Virus record (IMG/VR): IMGVR_UViG_3300017733_000059
Span: 1-20,746 of that record
Origin: a virus
Length of the DNA stretch: 20,746 bases
Reading direction: 5' to 3' (one strand)
Positions 8,748-14,170 of this stretch are shown here, piece by piece. The notes beneath the pieces are model-generated. The model was not told the origin of the DNA. It ran no database searches and saw nothing but the letters and a program-made list of their open reading frames with translations. Numbering within the stretch: the stretch's first letter is position 1; each line of letters begins with the position of its first letter. Position numbers and translations under genes: made by a program.

Positions 8748-9206
8748 ATGATAGACCCCATTAGTGCATTTGGAATGCTTACATCTGCTCATGCAGGAAT
8801 AAAAAAAATTATTTCAATGGGCAAAGATTTGAATAGTGCATCCAACTATATAAAAAAATATGCCACAGCCGAGGCAGAATTATCTTTTGGAAAAGAAAGA
8901 AAAAAAAAGAAATGGTTTGGCCTTGGTTCAGCTACTTCTGATGCATTAGACATTCATTTTAAAAAAGAAGAGCAAAGAAAAATGCATGAAGAATTAAGGT
9001 CAATGTTCATGCTTTATGGCTCTAGAGGCGAATGGGAGAGGCTACAGGCCACCATTGCACAGGTCAGGGCAGAACGTAAAAAAGAGTTAGAAGAGATAGC
9101 TAGACAGAAAGATTTGGTAATGAAAGTGTCAGTAGGTGTAGGCCTAGCTGTCATAGGCGGTGTAGGTATTTATTACTGGGCATTATATTTGAAAGGTAGT
9201 TTATGA
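8748..9206 (+). CDS. C-terminally membrane-anchored protein of unknown function
   Basis: The 152-residue product starts at ATG after AAGGA (8737-8741). It has a mildly hydrophobic start (PISAFGMLTSAHAGIKKI), a very basic helical middle with KERKKKKWFGLG near residue 50, a long charged helix (about 70-120), and a single C-terminal transmembrane span at about 126-148 (VSVGVGLAVIGGVGIYYWAL). It lies between the holin-like gene and the endolysin and overlaps the latter by ATGA. I do not recognise the family. Position suggests a lysis or spanin-like accessory, but no lipobox or paired outer-membrane partner is seen. Confidence 0.55.
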   Translation: MIDPISAFGMLTSAHAGIKKIISMGKDLNSASNYIKKYATAEAELSFGKERKKKKWFGLGSATSDALDIHFKKEEQRKMHEELRSMFMLYGSRGEWERLQATIAQVRAERKKELEEIARQKDLVMKVSVGVGLAVIGGVGIYYWALYLKGSL

Positions 9207-9619
9207 GTAATTTAATTGCACAACTGAAGAGACACGAAGCTGTAGAACTGAAGCCTTATAAATGTACTTCTGGTAAACTTACTATTGGAGTAGGTAGGAA
9301 CTTAGAAGACATAGGAATTACAGAACAAGAGGCCGAATTACTGCTTTTAAACGACATTGGCAGGGTTAAACAAGAACTTGAGAATGATCAATGGTACATG
9401 AACTTAGATCCTGTCAGGAAGGCTGTAATCGAAAATATGTCATTTAATCTGGGATATCCAACCTTAAAAAAGTTTCAAAACATGATTGCTAGTATATCTG
9501 AGGGTGACTTTGAAACAGCCTCAAAAGAGATGTTAAATAGTCGTTGGAGTAAACAGGTAGGGCAACGTAGCATTGAATTAGCTGAACAAATGCGAACTGG
9601 TCAATGGCAGGATGTTTAA
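9203..9619 (+). CDS. GH24 endolysin (T4-type lysozyme) with E-C-T active site
   Basis: The 138-residue protein has the glycoside hydrolase family 24 layout: HEAVELKPYKCTSGKLTIGV followed by GRNLEDIGI, then helices including AVIENMSFNLGYPTLKKF and SRWSKQVGQRSIELAEQM. The catalytic Glu is E12. The T4 lysozyme Asp20 position is C21 and the Thr26 position is T27, giving E-x8-C-x5-T. A Cys in this place occurs in a subset of family 24 enzymes and is compatible with activity in T4 lysozyme mutants. The product would cut peptidoglycan glycan strands during lysis. There is no signal peptide, so release should depend on the holin. Start and stop overlap both neighbours, as expected for a lysis cassette. 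Confidence 0.88.
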   Translation: MSNLIAQLKRHEAVELKPYKCTSGKLTIGVGRNLEDIGITEQEAELLLLNDIGRVKQELENDQWYMNLDPVRKAVIENMSFNLGYPTLKKFQNMIASISEGDFETASKEMLNSRWSKQVGQRSIELAEQMRTGQWQDV

Positions 9620-9821
9620 GGCTGTCGTTGTAGCCTGTAGTATGATTATTCCAAATTATTGCATTACATTAGAAAATGTTCAGTATCCTGTAATTTTTAA
9701 TTCATATGACGAATGCAAAGTAAGGGCATTGGAAATGGCTAGTGATGTTGGTAAATACATGAAGTCATTTAAGCCTACCAGATGGAGATGCCAAGAAGTA
9801 AAAGAAGGGAGACTTTTATGA
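9612..9821 (+). CDS. Small four-cysteine protein, possibly exported (paralogue of the 13000-13206 gene)
   Basis: The ATG at 9612 overlaps the endolysin stop by 8 bp. The 69-residue protein begins MFKAVVVACSMIIP, a short positively charged and hydrophobic start that resembles a weak signal sequence. Cysteines are at 9, 17, 35 and 60, which would allow two disulphides if exported. The line YDECKVRALEM sits in the middle. The product of the minus-strand gene at 13000-13206 shares the same start, length, ECxxR motif and cysteine spacing. Function is unknown; the place inside the lysis cassette suggests an envelope role. Confidence 0.6.
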   Translation: MFKAVVVACSMIIPNYCITLENVQYPVIFNSYDECKVRALEMASDVGKYMKSFKPTRWRCQEVKEGRLL

Positions 9822-10213
9822 TATCTTTAATTTCAGCATTAGCACCAATTGTTGGTGACATTGTAAAAGAAGCAATACCAGATCCAGATAAAAAAAGGGA
9901 TGCGGAAAACAAAGTTAGGTTAGCTTTACTAGAAAATTCAAAACAACTTGAGGCATCAGCTAGTCAAATTGTACTAGCCGAAGCGAAAAGTGAGAGTTGG
10001 ATTGCCAGATCTTGGAGGCCGATTTTGATGATGAATATTACCGCCATAGTAAGTGTAAATTACTTAATCTTTCCATTAATAGAGGTAACCACAGGAAACA
10101 AAATGATGATACCTCTACCAGACGAATTATGGACACTACTGACTGTCGGAGTTGGTGGATATGTACTAGGCCGATCTGGAGAAAAGGTTGCACAACACAT
10201 TAAAAAACCATAA
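9818..10213 (+). CDS. Holin, GTA 3TM type
   Basis: The ATG at 9818 is chosen because it makes an ATGA overlap with the upstream stop and follows an AGAAGGGAG ribosome site; a longer frame from 9782 would lie inside the upstream gene. The 131-residue product starts with an amphipathic or hydrophobic segment (ISLISALAPIVGDIVKEAIP), then a charged helix ending in VLAEAKSESWIARSWRPILM. A hydrophobic span (about 70-90) and a last glycine-rich span (TVGVGGYVLGRSGEKVAQHI) follow. The AEAxSxxWxxxxWRP motif and the end YVxGRSxEK are hallmarks of the three-transmembrane holins of alphaproteobacterial gene transfer agents and phages. It would permeabilise the inner membrane for the endolysin. It is the last gene before attP. 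Confidence 0.82.
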   Translation: MISLISALAPIVGDIVKEAIPDPDKKRDAENKVRLALLENSKQLEASASQIVLAEAKSESWIARSWRPILMMNITAIVSVNYLIFPLIEVTTGNKMMIPLPDELWTLLTVGVGGYVLGRSGEKVAQHIKKP

Positions 10214-10223
10214 AGTGAGTGAA

Positions 10224-10276
10224 TGTGCTTACATTTAGGAACAAACGAAATTGGTGCTTACATTGGTGCTTACATT
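10224..10276 (+). repeat. Left arm-type repeats of attP
   Basis: Copies of GGTGCTTACATT lie at 10253-10264 and 10265-10276 in perfect tandem (12-bp period), and a related TGTGCTTACATT lies at 10223-10234. They flank the tRNA-like core on its left, in the same orientation as the right-hand pair. Direct repeats of about this length, on both sides of a core, are the usual arm-type binding sites for the N-terminal domain of a tyrosine integrase. The assignment is inferred from geometry. Confidence 0.65.
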
Positions 10277-10318
10277 GAGAAAAAACAAGTAACGTCACCT
10301 TCACTTTTTTGGAAAAAA

Positions 10319-10370
10319 CGTCAGGCTCATAACCTGAAGGTCGTAGGTTCAAATCCTACCCCCGCAACCA
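10319..10370 (+). other. attP core: 3' half of initiator tRNA-fMet
   Basis: The segment matches the 3' part of a tRNA: anticodon stem-loop with loop CTCATAA (anticodon CAT) closed by TCAGG/CCTGA, a variable loop, a T arm with GGTTCAAATCC, and an acceptor strand ending CCCCGCAACCA. The A at position 72 (CGCA then A73, CCA) suggests the initiator type, which lacks the 1-72 pair, rather than the elongator. The D arm and 5' acceptor strand are absent upstream, so this is not a full gene. A phage carrying the 3' half of a host tRNA restores the gene on integration. Confidence is high because it sits between arm repeats and an integrase operon. Confidence 0.88.
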
Positions 10371-10401
10371 AAAAGTTTCATAAAATCAATTACTTAACAT
10401 T

Positions 10402-10435
10402 AAACCCATTATCTTCGGATAGTGGGTTTTTTTTT
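10402..10435 (+). terminator. Strong rho-independent terminator after attP core
   Basis: AAACCCATTATC (10402-10413) pairs with GATAGTGGGTTT (10418-10429) through 12 base pairs, one of them G-U, around a TTCG tetraloop, and is followed by a run of T to 10435. It lies 32 bp after the CCA end of the tRNA piece. It would stop late lytic transcription before the integrase operon, and after integration it may also terminate the rebuilt host tRNA transcript. Confidence 0.88.
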
Positions 10436-10460
10436 GTTTTTAAGCCTGATAACAAATAGC

Positions 10461-10484
10461 GGTGCTTACATGAGTGCTTACATT
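10461..10484 (+). repeat. Right arm-type repeats of attP
   Basis: GGTGCTTACATG (10461-10472) and AGTGCTTACATT (10473-10484) are tandem, again with a 12-bp period and the same orientation as the left arm pair. They lie about 90 bp to the right of the tRNA core. A 14-nt match to part of this unit (TGCTTACATGAGTG) also occurs at 13438-13451 inside a minus-strand gene, perhaps by chance. Confidence 0.65.
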
Positions 10485-10521
10485 GCCGTCAGGTTTATTC
10501 CATTTTTTTTCGTTTATATTC

Positions 10522-10551
10522 TTGCATTATAGGCATATATACTTATATAAT
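10522..10551 (+). promoter_or_regulatory. Promoter for the small-gene/integrase operon with operator-like motif
   Basis: TTGCAT (10522-10527) and TATAAT (10546-10551) form a sigma-70-like pair with an 18-bp spacer. The spacer contains TAGGCATATA (10530-10539), the motif that recurs at the repressor, recombination and small minus promoters. GCATATATACTTATATAAT here differs at only two positions from the sequence (read on the minus strand) of the tandem repeat next to the repressor gene. Repressor control is therefore likely (inference). Confidence 0.6.
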
Positions 10552-10585
10552 ATATGTAACATAGATTTATTGAGGAGAAAAATTA

Positions 10586-10720
10586 ATGACTTATCAAATA
10601 TACAAAACAGAAAATTGGGGTTCTGCTTGTAAATGGGCAGTATCTTTAAATGGTAAAGTTTTGGATATATTCAGAACTAAAAAAGAAGCAAAAGTTTTTG
10701 TTAATAGTTTGGAGGTGTAA
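10586..10720 (+). CDS. Small unknown protein, first gene of the int operon
   Basis: A 44-residue frame starts at ATG 10586 behind a clear GAGGAG site (10572-10577) and directly follows the promoter at 10522-10551. The product reads YKTENWGSACKWAVSLNGKV then LDIFRTKKEAKVFVNSLEV, a short beta-beta-alpha pattern like that of small DUF2188- or AP2-like proteins, with a final KKEA helix. Its stop overlaps the next start (TAATG). As the first gene of the integrase operon and of the right size it could be a directionality factor, but nothing in the sequence proves this. Confidence 0.6.
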   Translation: MTYQIYKTENWGSACKWAVSLNGKVLDIFRTKKEAKVFVNSLEV

Positions 10721-10722
10721 TG

Positions 10723-10944
10723 ATGGAAAAGTTAACTTACAAAAAAATACTTGAAGAATTATCTTGTAAATTTCATTCATGGAAATGGAAAGATTTAATT
10801 AATGATTGTTACTCAGATTATTTAGAGGAATGTGATGCTGATTGGCAGACAAATGAGATTAAATGTTTGCCATTAAAAGATTGGTTAAAAACACAAGATG
10901 CAGAAGATTTTATCATGAGAATGGTAAAAAGGGATGCAAAATAA
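10723..10944 (+). CDS. Small unknown acidic/tryptophan-containing protein
   Basis: Two adjacent ATG codons are possible (10720 and 10723). The second is better placed, 7 bp after GGAGG (10711-10715). The product of about 73 residues is mostly helical and contains CKFHSWKWKDLINDCYSDYL and DWLKTQDAEDFIMRMVKRD. No known motif was recognised. It is one of five small genes between attP and int that overlap or abut, and its stop overlaps the next ATG (TAATG). Confidence 0.6.
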   Translation: MEKLTYKKILEELSCKFHSWKWKDLINDCYSDYLEECDADWQTNEIKCLPLKDWLKTQDAEDFIMRMVKRDAK

Positions 10945-11171
10945 TGAATTACATAATTAAAGGTCAGATTAGTAAGTATCGTAATGGTCATTATTTATGT
11001 GACGAGTTAGACAATTTAGGTTGGGTGTTAGTTAAAGAAAACTCACACCCTAGAGGGTGGTCATTGGCTAGAAAAAGAAATATTTCTTTTGTTAAACATT
11101 GGTCACCAAATCTAAAAAATTTGGATAGTTATATCACTAGACATATTCATGAAATAAAGGGGGATAAGTAA
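10944..11171 (+). CDS. Small basic unknown protein
   Basis: The start is ATG 10944 in a TAATG overlap; a longer frame from 10863 lies inside the previous gene and is rejected. The 75-residue product is basic, with WVLVKENSHPRGWSLARKRN in the middle and a histidine-rich helical end (ITRHIHEIKGDK). No family was recognised. Coupled translation with both neighbours indicates that it is a real operon member. Confidence 0.58.
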   Translation: MNYIIKGQISKYRNGHYLCDELDNLGWVLVKENSHPRGWSLARKRNISFVKHWSPNLKNLDSYITRHIHEIKGDK

Positions 11172-11491
11172 TGAAAAAAATAGCTTTCATGATTTTACCA
11201 AGACAGGATAAATTTGAGGATTTATTTATGCAGTCAGTAAACATTGTGTGTGATCAACTTTTGTTACATTTTGATGGTTGCACTTATTACGAAGTCAAGG
11301 GCAGGTCTGTATCAGATCTGCACAAGACTTTATCTTGTGTCAAAATTGAAGTTGCAGTTGCAGAGAAAGATACAAAAAAATTTCTCTCTGTCTGTGAGTT
11401 TGCACAAAAGGCCATTGGTTGTAAGCAACTAATGGTTCAACTACCTAGCGGTGAAATTCAATTCTTAGATATGAGAGGATGGGTTGAGTAA
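11171..11491 (+). CDS. Unknown 106-residue protein in the int operon
   Basis: The gene starts in a TAATG overlap after a purine-rich AAAGGGGGATAAG leader. The product appears to be an alpha/beta protein: MKKIAFMILPRQ, a helix around SVNIVCDQLLLHF, then beta strands (VKIEVAVAEKDTK; KQLMVQLPSGEIQFLDM). It has four cysteines but no paired CxxC. I do not recognise it. Its place beside the integrase and in a variable small-gene block makes an accessory role such as superinfection or defence interaction possible, but this is only suggested by position. Confidence 0.58.
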   Translation: MKKIAFMILPRQDKFEDLFMQSVNIVCDQLLLHFDGCTYYEVKGRSVSDLHKTLSCVKIEVAVAEKDTKKFLSVCEFAQKAIGCKQLMVQLPSGEIQFLDMRGWVE

Positions 11492-11706
11492 TGAAAATTA
11501 AAATTGTTATAGATGTGGATATTGATGCCAAAGAATATTATGAACATTACAGGGATTATTATGATCCAGATGAGAATAAAAAAATTAAAGATTATCATCA
11601 ATTAATGAAAAATGACATGACCATGATTGCACAACATCAAATACAAGAATGGGCAGAAAAACATCAATTCAAATCTTTCAAAATGAAAAATAAATTAGTG
11701 GGGTAA
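11491..11706 (+). CDS. Small acidic/charged unknown protein upstream of int
   Basis: The start overlaps the previous stop (TAATG at 11489-11493). The 71-residue product begins with a hydrophobic beta strand (MKIKIVIDVDIDAKEYYEHY), then a Tyr/Asp-rich stretch (RDYYDPDENKKIKDY) and a helical C terminus ending in KSFKMKNKLVG. It is likely a small alpha/beta protein. There are 3 bp between its stop and the integrase start, so the two are probably co-translated. No known family was recognised. Confidence 0.58.
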   Translation: MKIKIVIDVDIDAKEYYEHYRDYYDPDENKKIKDYHQLMKNDMTMIAQHQIQEWAEKHQFKSFKMKNKLVG

Positions 11707-11709
11707 ATT

Positions 11710-12849
11710 ATGTCTAATTATTTTATTAAAAATATTTTTTCTTATAAAGATAGTAAATCAGGTAAAAGATTTGCTTTTGAGTACAAAGTAAAAGATCCAG
11801 TTACAGGTATATGGCCTAAAAGATACACAAGGAAATCAAGTACTAGTAAAAAAGATTTGATGCAGGAAAGAAATCAGATTGAGGCTATGTTAAAATCACA
11901 AGTCAAAGTTGTACAGGATGCTTTCTTTTCTGACATTGCCTTACTTGCTTTAAAAAACAGAGAAAAGTCAGTTAACAGGGAAGTATTGGGCATACGTCAC
12001 AGAACTCACCAGAATGATGTAAGGCACATAAAATTACATTTAGATCCTTATTTTGGACATAGATCAATCAAGGACATTACAACTGGTCATATTAATAATT
12101 TTATTGAAGAAATGGCCAACAAAGGTAAGTCAGCCAAATTGATCAGACATTGCATCAACACATTAAATATGGTTTTAAAATTTTCAATCAATCATGGTTA
12201 CATTGCAATTAATCCAAATGATCCTGACAAAAGAATTGAAGTTAGGGGTAAGGATAATGAAAGAGGCGGTTATTCTCATGAGCATATATCATTGCTTATT
12301 TCTGTAGATAAAAATGTTTATATGGATTGCTTCATTAAAATTTCAGCTTTTACTGGCCTGTCTGCAAATGAATTACAGGGGTTGCAATGGTCAGATATAA
12401 ATATTGAAAGCAGGGAAATAAGAGTTCAAAGAACAATCGACAATAAGGGCGGTATGCAAGACACTAAAAGTTACTTTAGAAAAAGATCACTTGGTATACC
12501 AGAGGGCATTATTAACAACTTAAGGCAATGGAAACTACAATGTAAATCATCTGTCTGGGTATTTCCAAACTTTAATGGTGAGAAGCCATTTGAGCAAAAT
12601 GCAATGAGGAAAAATTTAAAGAAGATTTGTGTCCTTGCAGGTGTTCCAGATTATGGCATAGGTGGGTTTAGAAAGTATTTTAATACATCTATGATTGGTG
12701 AAGTGCCTGATCATATTAGAAAGGCAAGAATGGGGCATAGCAAGCATTCTAAGACCGCTGAGATTAATTATACAATTGTTGATTTAGAGATGGCTAGAAG
12801 TCCGAAGCAGGTAGAAAAAATTTATAATAAAGTTATGCGGAATGAGTAA
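11710..12849 (+). CDS. int: Tyrosine integrase with degenerate catalytic arginine I
   Basis: This 379-residue protein has an N-terminal region (1-65) fitting an arm-binding domain, a SAM-like core-binding domain (about 70-170; GHINNFIEEMANKGKSAKLI), and a catalytic domain. Visible catalytic features are K253 (DTKSYFRKRS), R321 in GGFRKYF, H343 in MGHSKHSKTAEINY and nucleophile Y354. Two canonical positions differ. The first Arg of 'TGLRxxEL' is Ser218 (TGLSANELQGLQWSDI), and the His of HxxR is Gly318. The gene lies about 1.3 kb from attP, as expected for site-specific integration into the tRNA-fMet gene. Loss of arginine I would normally abolish or strongly reduce activity, so the enzyme may be a diverged active form, impaired, or carry a sequence variant. 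Confidence 0.88.
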   Translation: MSNYFIKNIFSYKDSKSGKRFAFEYKVKDPVTGIWPKRYTRKSSTSKKDLMQERNQIEAMLKSQVKVVQDAFFSDIALLALKNREKSVNREVLGIRHRTHQNDVRHIKLHLDPYFGHRSIKDITTGHINNFIEEMANKGKSAKLIRHCINTLNMVLKFSINHGYIAINPNDPDKRIEVRGKDNERGGYSHEHISLLISVDKNVYMDCFIKISAFTGLSANELQGLQWSDINIESREIRVQRTIDNKGGMQDTKSYFRKRSLGIPEGIINNLRQWKLQCKSSVWVFPNFNGEKPFEQNAMRKNLKKICVLAGVPDYGIGGFRKYFNTSMIGEVPDHIRKARMGHSKHSKTAEINYTIVDLEMARSPKQVEKIYNKVMRNE

Positions 12850-12850
12850 T

Positions 12851-13003
12851 TTATTTTTTTTCATTAAGAAAGTTAAAAGCAATTGCATTTTTTTTTGCTT
12901 TTTTATGAATAGTTTTTAGGAACTCAAATCTTTCTTCATGAGATTTTTTAGCATAAGATTTAATAAAATCTTCCCATTTTTTAACTTCATTGTTTTTTTT
13001 CAT
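12851..13003 (-). CDS. Small basic protein ending the minus operon
   Basis: On the minus strand an ATG at 13003 overlaps the upstream stop (ATGA, 13000-13003) and opens 50 codons. The product is lysine-rich (KKWEDFIKSYAKKSHEERFE, then FLKTIHKKAKKNAIAFNFLN) and probably one or two helices. It ends 1 bp from the converging integrase stop. No family was recognised. The overlap with the upstream gene and the lack of any other gene here support it as a real, last gene of the recombination operon. Confidence 0.55.
   Translation of the reverse strand: MKKNNEVKKWEDFIKSYAKKSHEERFEFLKTIHKKAKKNAIAFNFLNEKK
12875..12903. terminator. Weak possible bidirectional terminator
   Basis: AAAAGCAA (12875-12882) can pair with TTGCTTTT (12895-12902) across a 12-nt loop, with T-rich sequence on the plus side. 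It lies just past the end of int and inside the small minus gene, where the converging operons meet. The stem is AT-rich and the loop long, so the call is tentative. Confidence 0.25.
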
Positions 13004-13206
13004 TTTGATTTTTTCTCAACCTTAAAACATTCGCCTAAAACAATATTTTGCCAGACTGGTTTTTCTCTAGTTCTATAGTGTAAAAATCTGATCTGGCATT
13101 CTTTTTTGGTCTCAAATTCCCACCTAAATTTATGAGTATAACAAGCCTGTTTAGGCTCACCATTTACTATCCAAGCAGAACAAATTAAACCTATCGCTTT
13201 AAACAT
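13000..13206 (-). CDS. Small four-cysteine protein, paralogue of the lysis-cassette gene at 9612
   Basis: The 68-residue product begins MFKAIGLICSAWIV, a short hydrophobic start like that of the 9612-9821 protein. Cysteines are at 9, 22, 37 and 60, against 9, 17, 35 and 60 there. Both share an ECxxR line (KKECQIRFL here, YDECKVRAL there) and a basic end after the last Cys (ECFKVEKK against RCQEVKEG). Length differs by one residue. The gene sits in the early recombination operon, overlapping its neighbours, while its relative is in the late lysis cassette. Function is unknown; export or an envelope role is possible for both. Confidence 0.58.
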   Translation of the reverse strand: MFKAIGLICSAWIVNGEPKQACYTHKFRWEFETKKECQIRFLHYRTREKPVWQNIVLGECFKVEKKSK

Positions 13207-13415
13207 CAGGCGGTCACCCTATGAGGCCTCATTGCCCTTACCTTCAATTCATTTTCCATCTTACCAATAGTCTGATCGACATATCTTTTTTCTTTTGATA
13301 TCTTATGGCTGTATGAATAATCATAGGGATGATCTTCCCATAATTTATCTTTGTATGATTTCATACTTCTAATAAATAATTCTATTTCCTGTTGGGATAA
13401 TTTTAAGTGTGACAT
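13206..13415 (-). CDS. Small charged helical unknown protein
   Basis: The 69-residue protein (MSHLKLSQQEIELFIRSMKS at the start) is rich in Lys, Glu, Tyr and His and looks helical; its end is RAMRPHRVTA. It starts 2 bp after the stop of the zinc-ribbon gene and its stop shares one base with the next start. No motif was recognised. The position in the early operon downstream of the DNA recombination genes is all that speaks to function. Confidence 0.55.
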   Translation of the reverse strand: MSHLKLSQQEIELFIRSMKSYKDKLWEDHPYDYSYSHKISKEKRYVDQTIGKMENELKVRAMRPHRVTA

Positions 13416-13417
13416 AA

Positions 13418-13636
13418 TTAATCGATCTCCGTTTTTTTGCTTACATGAGTGACTTTTCTGGTATACCTTCCATAATCTTTTTCTTTCAATGCTCTGGGAT
13501 CGTCTTCAAACTTATATTCATCAGGATCTACTTTTGTCACAGAATAACAAACTGGACACCGATATTGATATTGTTCAGCCATAGGATTTAGCTTCACCTT
13601 GCAACGAAAACAAATTTGATCTGGAATATTATTCAT
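13418..13636 (-). CDS. Small zinc-ribbon protein
   Basis: The ATG at 13636 gives 72 residues and overlaps the upstream stop by 8 bp; a longer TTG frame reaching 13702 would lie deep inside the upstream gene and is rejected. Two CxxC pairs (C9/C12 in CFRC and C27/C30 in CPVC) separated by 14 residues form a zinc ribbon, followed by an acidic then basic tail (DEYKFEDDPRALKEKDYGRY, TRKVTHVSKK). Such small ribbons in phage early operons often bind nucleic acid or a host polymerase; here this is only inference. Confidence 0.65.
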   Translation of the reverse strand: MNNIPDQICFRCKVKLNPMAEQYQYRCPVCYSVTKVDPDEYKFEDDPRALKEKDYGRYTRKVTHVSKKTEID

Positions 13637-13937
13637 TATCTTTTTTAACAGCCAGTTCACCGCCAATTGCACCAAAGCCAAGATTATCAACCCAATTATC
13701 AATTATTGTTGAATCATGTGCGGTTCTTGATATTTTTTGCAACTGGTTTAAAACAGCTACATCATGAGGCTTTAAAGGCTCTTTTTCGAGGTCTCTGCCC
13801 CATAAATAGGCCTGCCATAACTTAGCAGTCCTGCCAAAATTTACTCTAGCCTCACCATAAGCCTGTTGGCGGTCACCTGTAATTAAATTGCCTGCATCTT
13901 TAAGAAAGTTTGATCTAGAATGGGATTTCATCGCCAT
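13629..13937 (-). CDS. DUF6378-like phage protein
   Basis: The 102-residue protein contains the conserved lines LITGDRQQAYGEARVNFGR, LKPHDVAVLNQLQKISR and DNWVDNLGFGAIGGELA, which match the pattern of the DUF6378 family of phage proteins (TGDRQ.xYG...NF; DVA....KI.R; DNW.D..GY...GGE). The biochemical role of the family is not established as far as I know; the helical fold with acidic and Asp/Asn positions has been compared with MazG-like nucleotide hydrolases (weak). The start overlaps the upstream gene by 23 bp (ATG 13937, or ATG 13931 two codons later). Confidence 0.72.
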   Translation of the reverse strand: MAMKSHSRSNFLKDAGNLITGDRQQAYGEARVNFGRTAKLWQAYLWGRDLEKEPLKPHDVAVLNQLQKISRTAHDSTIIDNWVDNLGFGAIGGELAVKKDNE

Positions 13938-14169
13938 CGTCTTCTTTTACTTCTTCTTTTTTTTCAACTGGCTTTACTTCATCAACTTTAATTTTTCCTG
14001 CAATCCAATTATCATTTTTATTATAAAGATTTGCCCAAAGAATTTTGCCATCATTCAAAACTATTTTGCAGTTCCAATCGCAATGCCAATCTTCGGTCTG
14101 CTCTTTATTTTTGTTAATTGAAACAGTAAAATCGTCAGTTCCATATTTGATTAATTTTTTTTCTTCCAT
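13915..14169 (-). CDS. Small protein with SSB-like acidic C-terminal tip
   Basis: This 84-residue protein starts 1 bp after the ERF-like gene stop. Residues about 10-58 alternate as beta strands (DDFTVSINKNKEQTEDWHCD; KIVLNDGKILWANLYNK; WIAGKIKVDEV), and a charged linker leads to the exact end DDGDEIPF. The D/E-rich IPF tip is the partner-binding motif of bacterial and phage single-stranded DNA-binding proteins. The body is shorter than a normal OB-fold SSB (about 110 residues), so it may be a minimal OB fold or a tip mimic. Its place between the annealing protein and the DUF6378 gene fits a role in ssDNA handling or in recruiting host SSB partners (inference). Confidence 0.6.
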   Translation of the reverse strand: MEEKKLIKYGTDDFTVSINKNKEQTEDWHCDWNCKIVLNDGKILWANLYNKNDNWIAGKIKVDEVKPVEKKEEVKEDDGDEIPF

Positions 14170-14170
14170 T

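Larger units (their letters stand above)
10214..10585 (+). other. Non-coding attachment-site and promoter region
   Basis: This stretch of about 370 bp has no convincing gene. In order it holds: a single and then a tandem pair of the 12-bp repeat (10224-10276), the tRNA-fMet 3' half (10319-10370), a strong hairpin terminator (10402-10435), a second tandem pair of the 12-bp repeat (10461-10484), and a promoter with an operator-like motif (10522-10551) leading to the small genes and integrase. The arrangement, between the last late gene and the integrase operon, is that of a phage attP. Confidence 0.8.

Noticed and set aside
10319-10370. A complete tRNA-Met gene
   Set aside because: The 5' acceptor strand and D arm are missing; upstream DNA is AT-rich and cannot fold into them. 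Only the 3' half is present.
10223-10459. Plus-strand frame of 78 codons through attP
   Set aside because: It reads through the arm repeats, the tRNA fragment and the terminator hairpin; its composition follows these non-coding elements and it has no ribosome site.
13438-13451. Another arm-type site (14-nt match to 10463-10476) inside the zinc-ribbon gene
   Set aside because: A single unpaired copy within coding DNA, without a neighbouring core word; kept only as a possible chance match.
13637-13702. Membrane segment at the start of the zinc-ribbon protein
   Set aside because: The hydrophobic residues come from reading a different frame of the upstream DUF6378-like gene from a TTG; the internal ATG at 13636 fits operon spacing.
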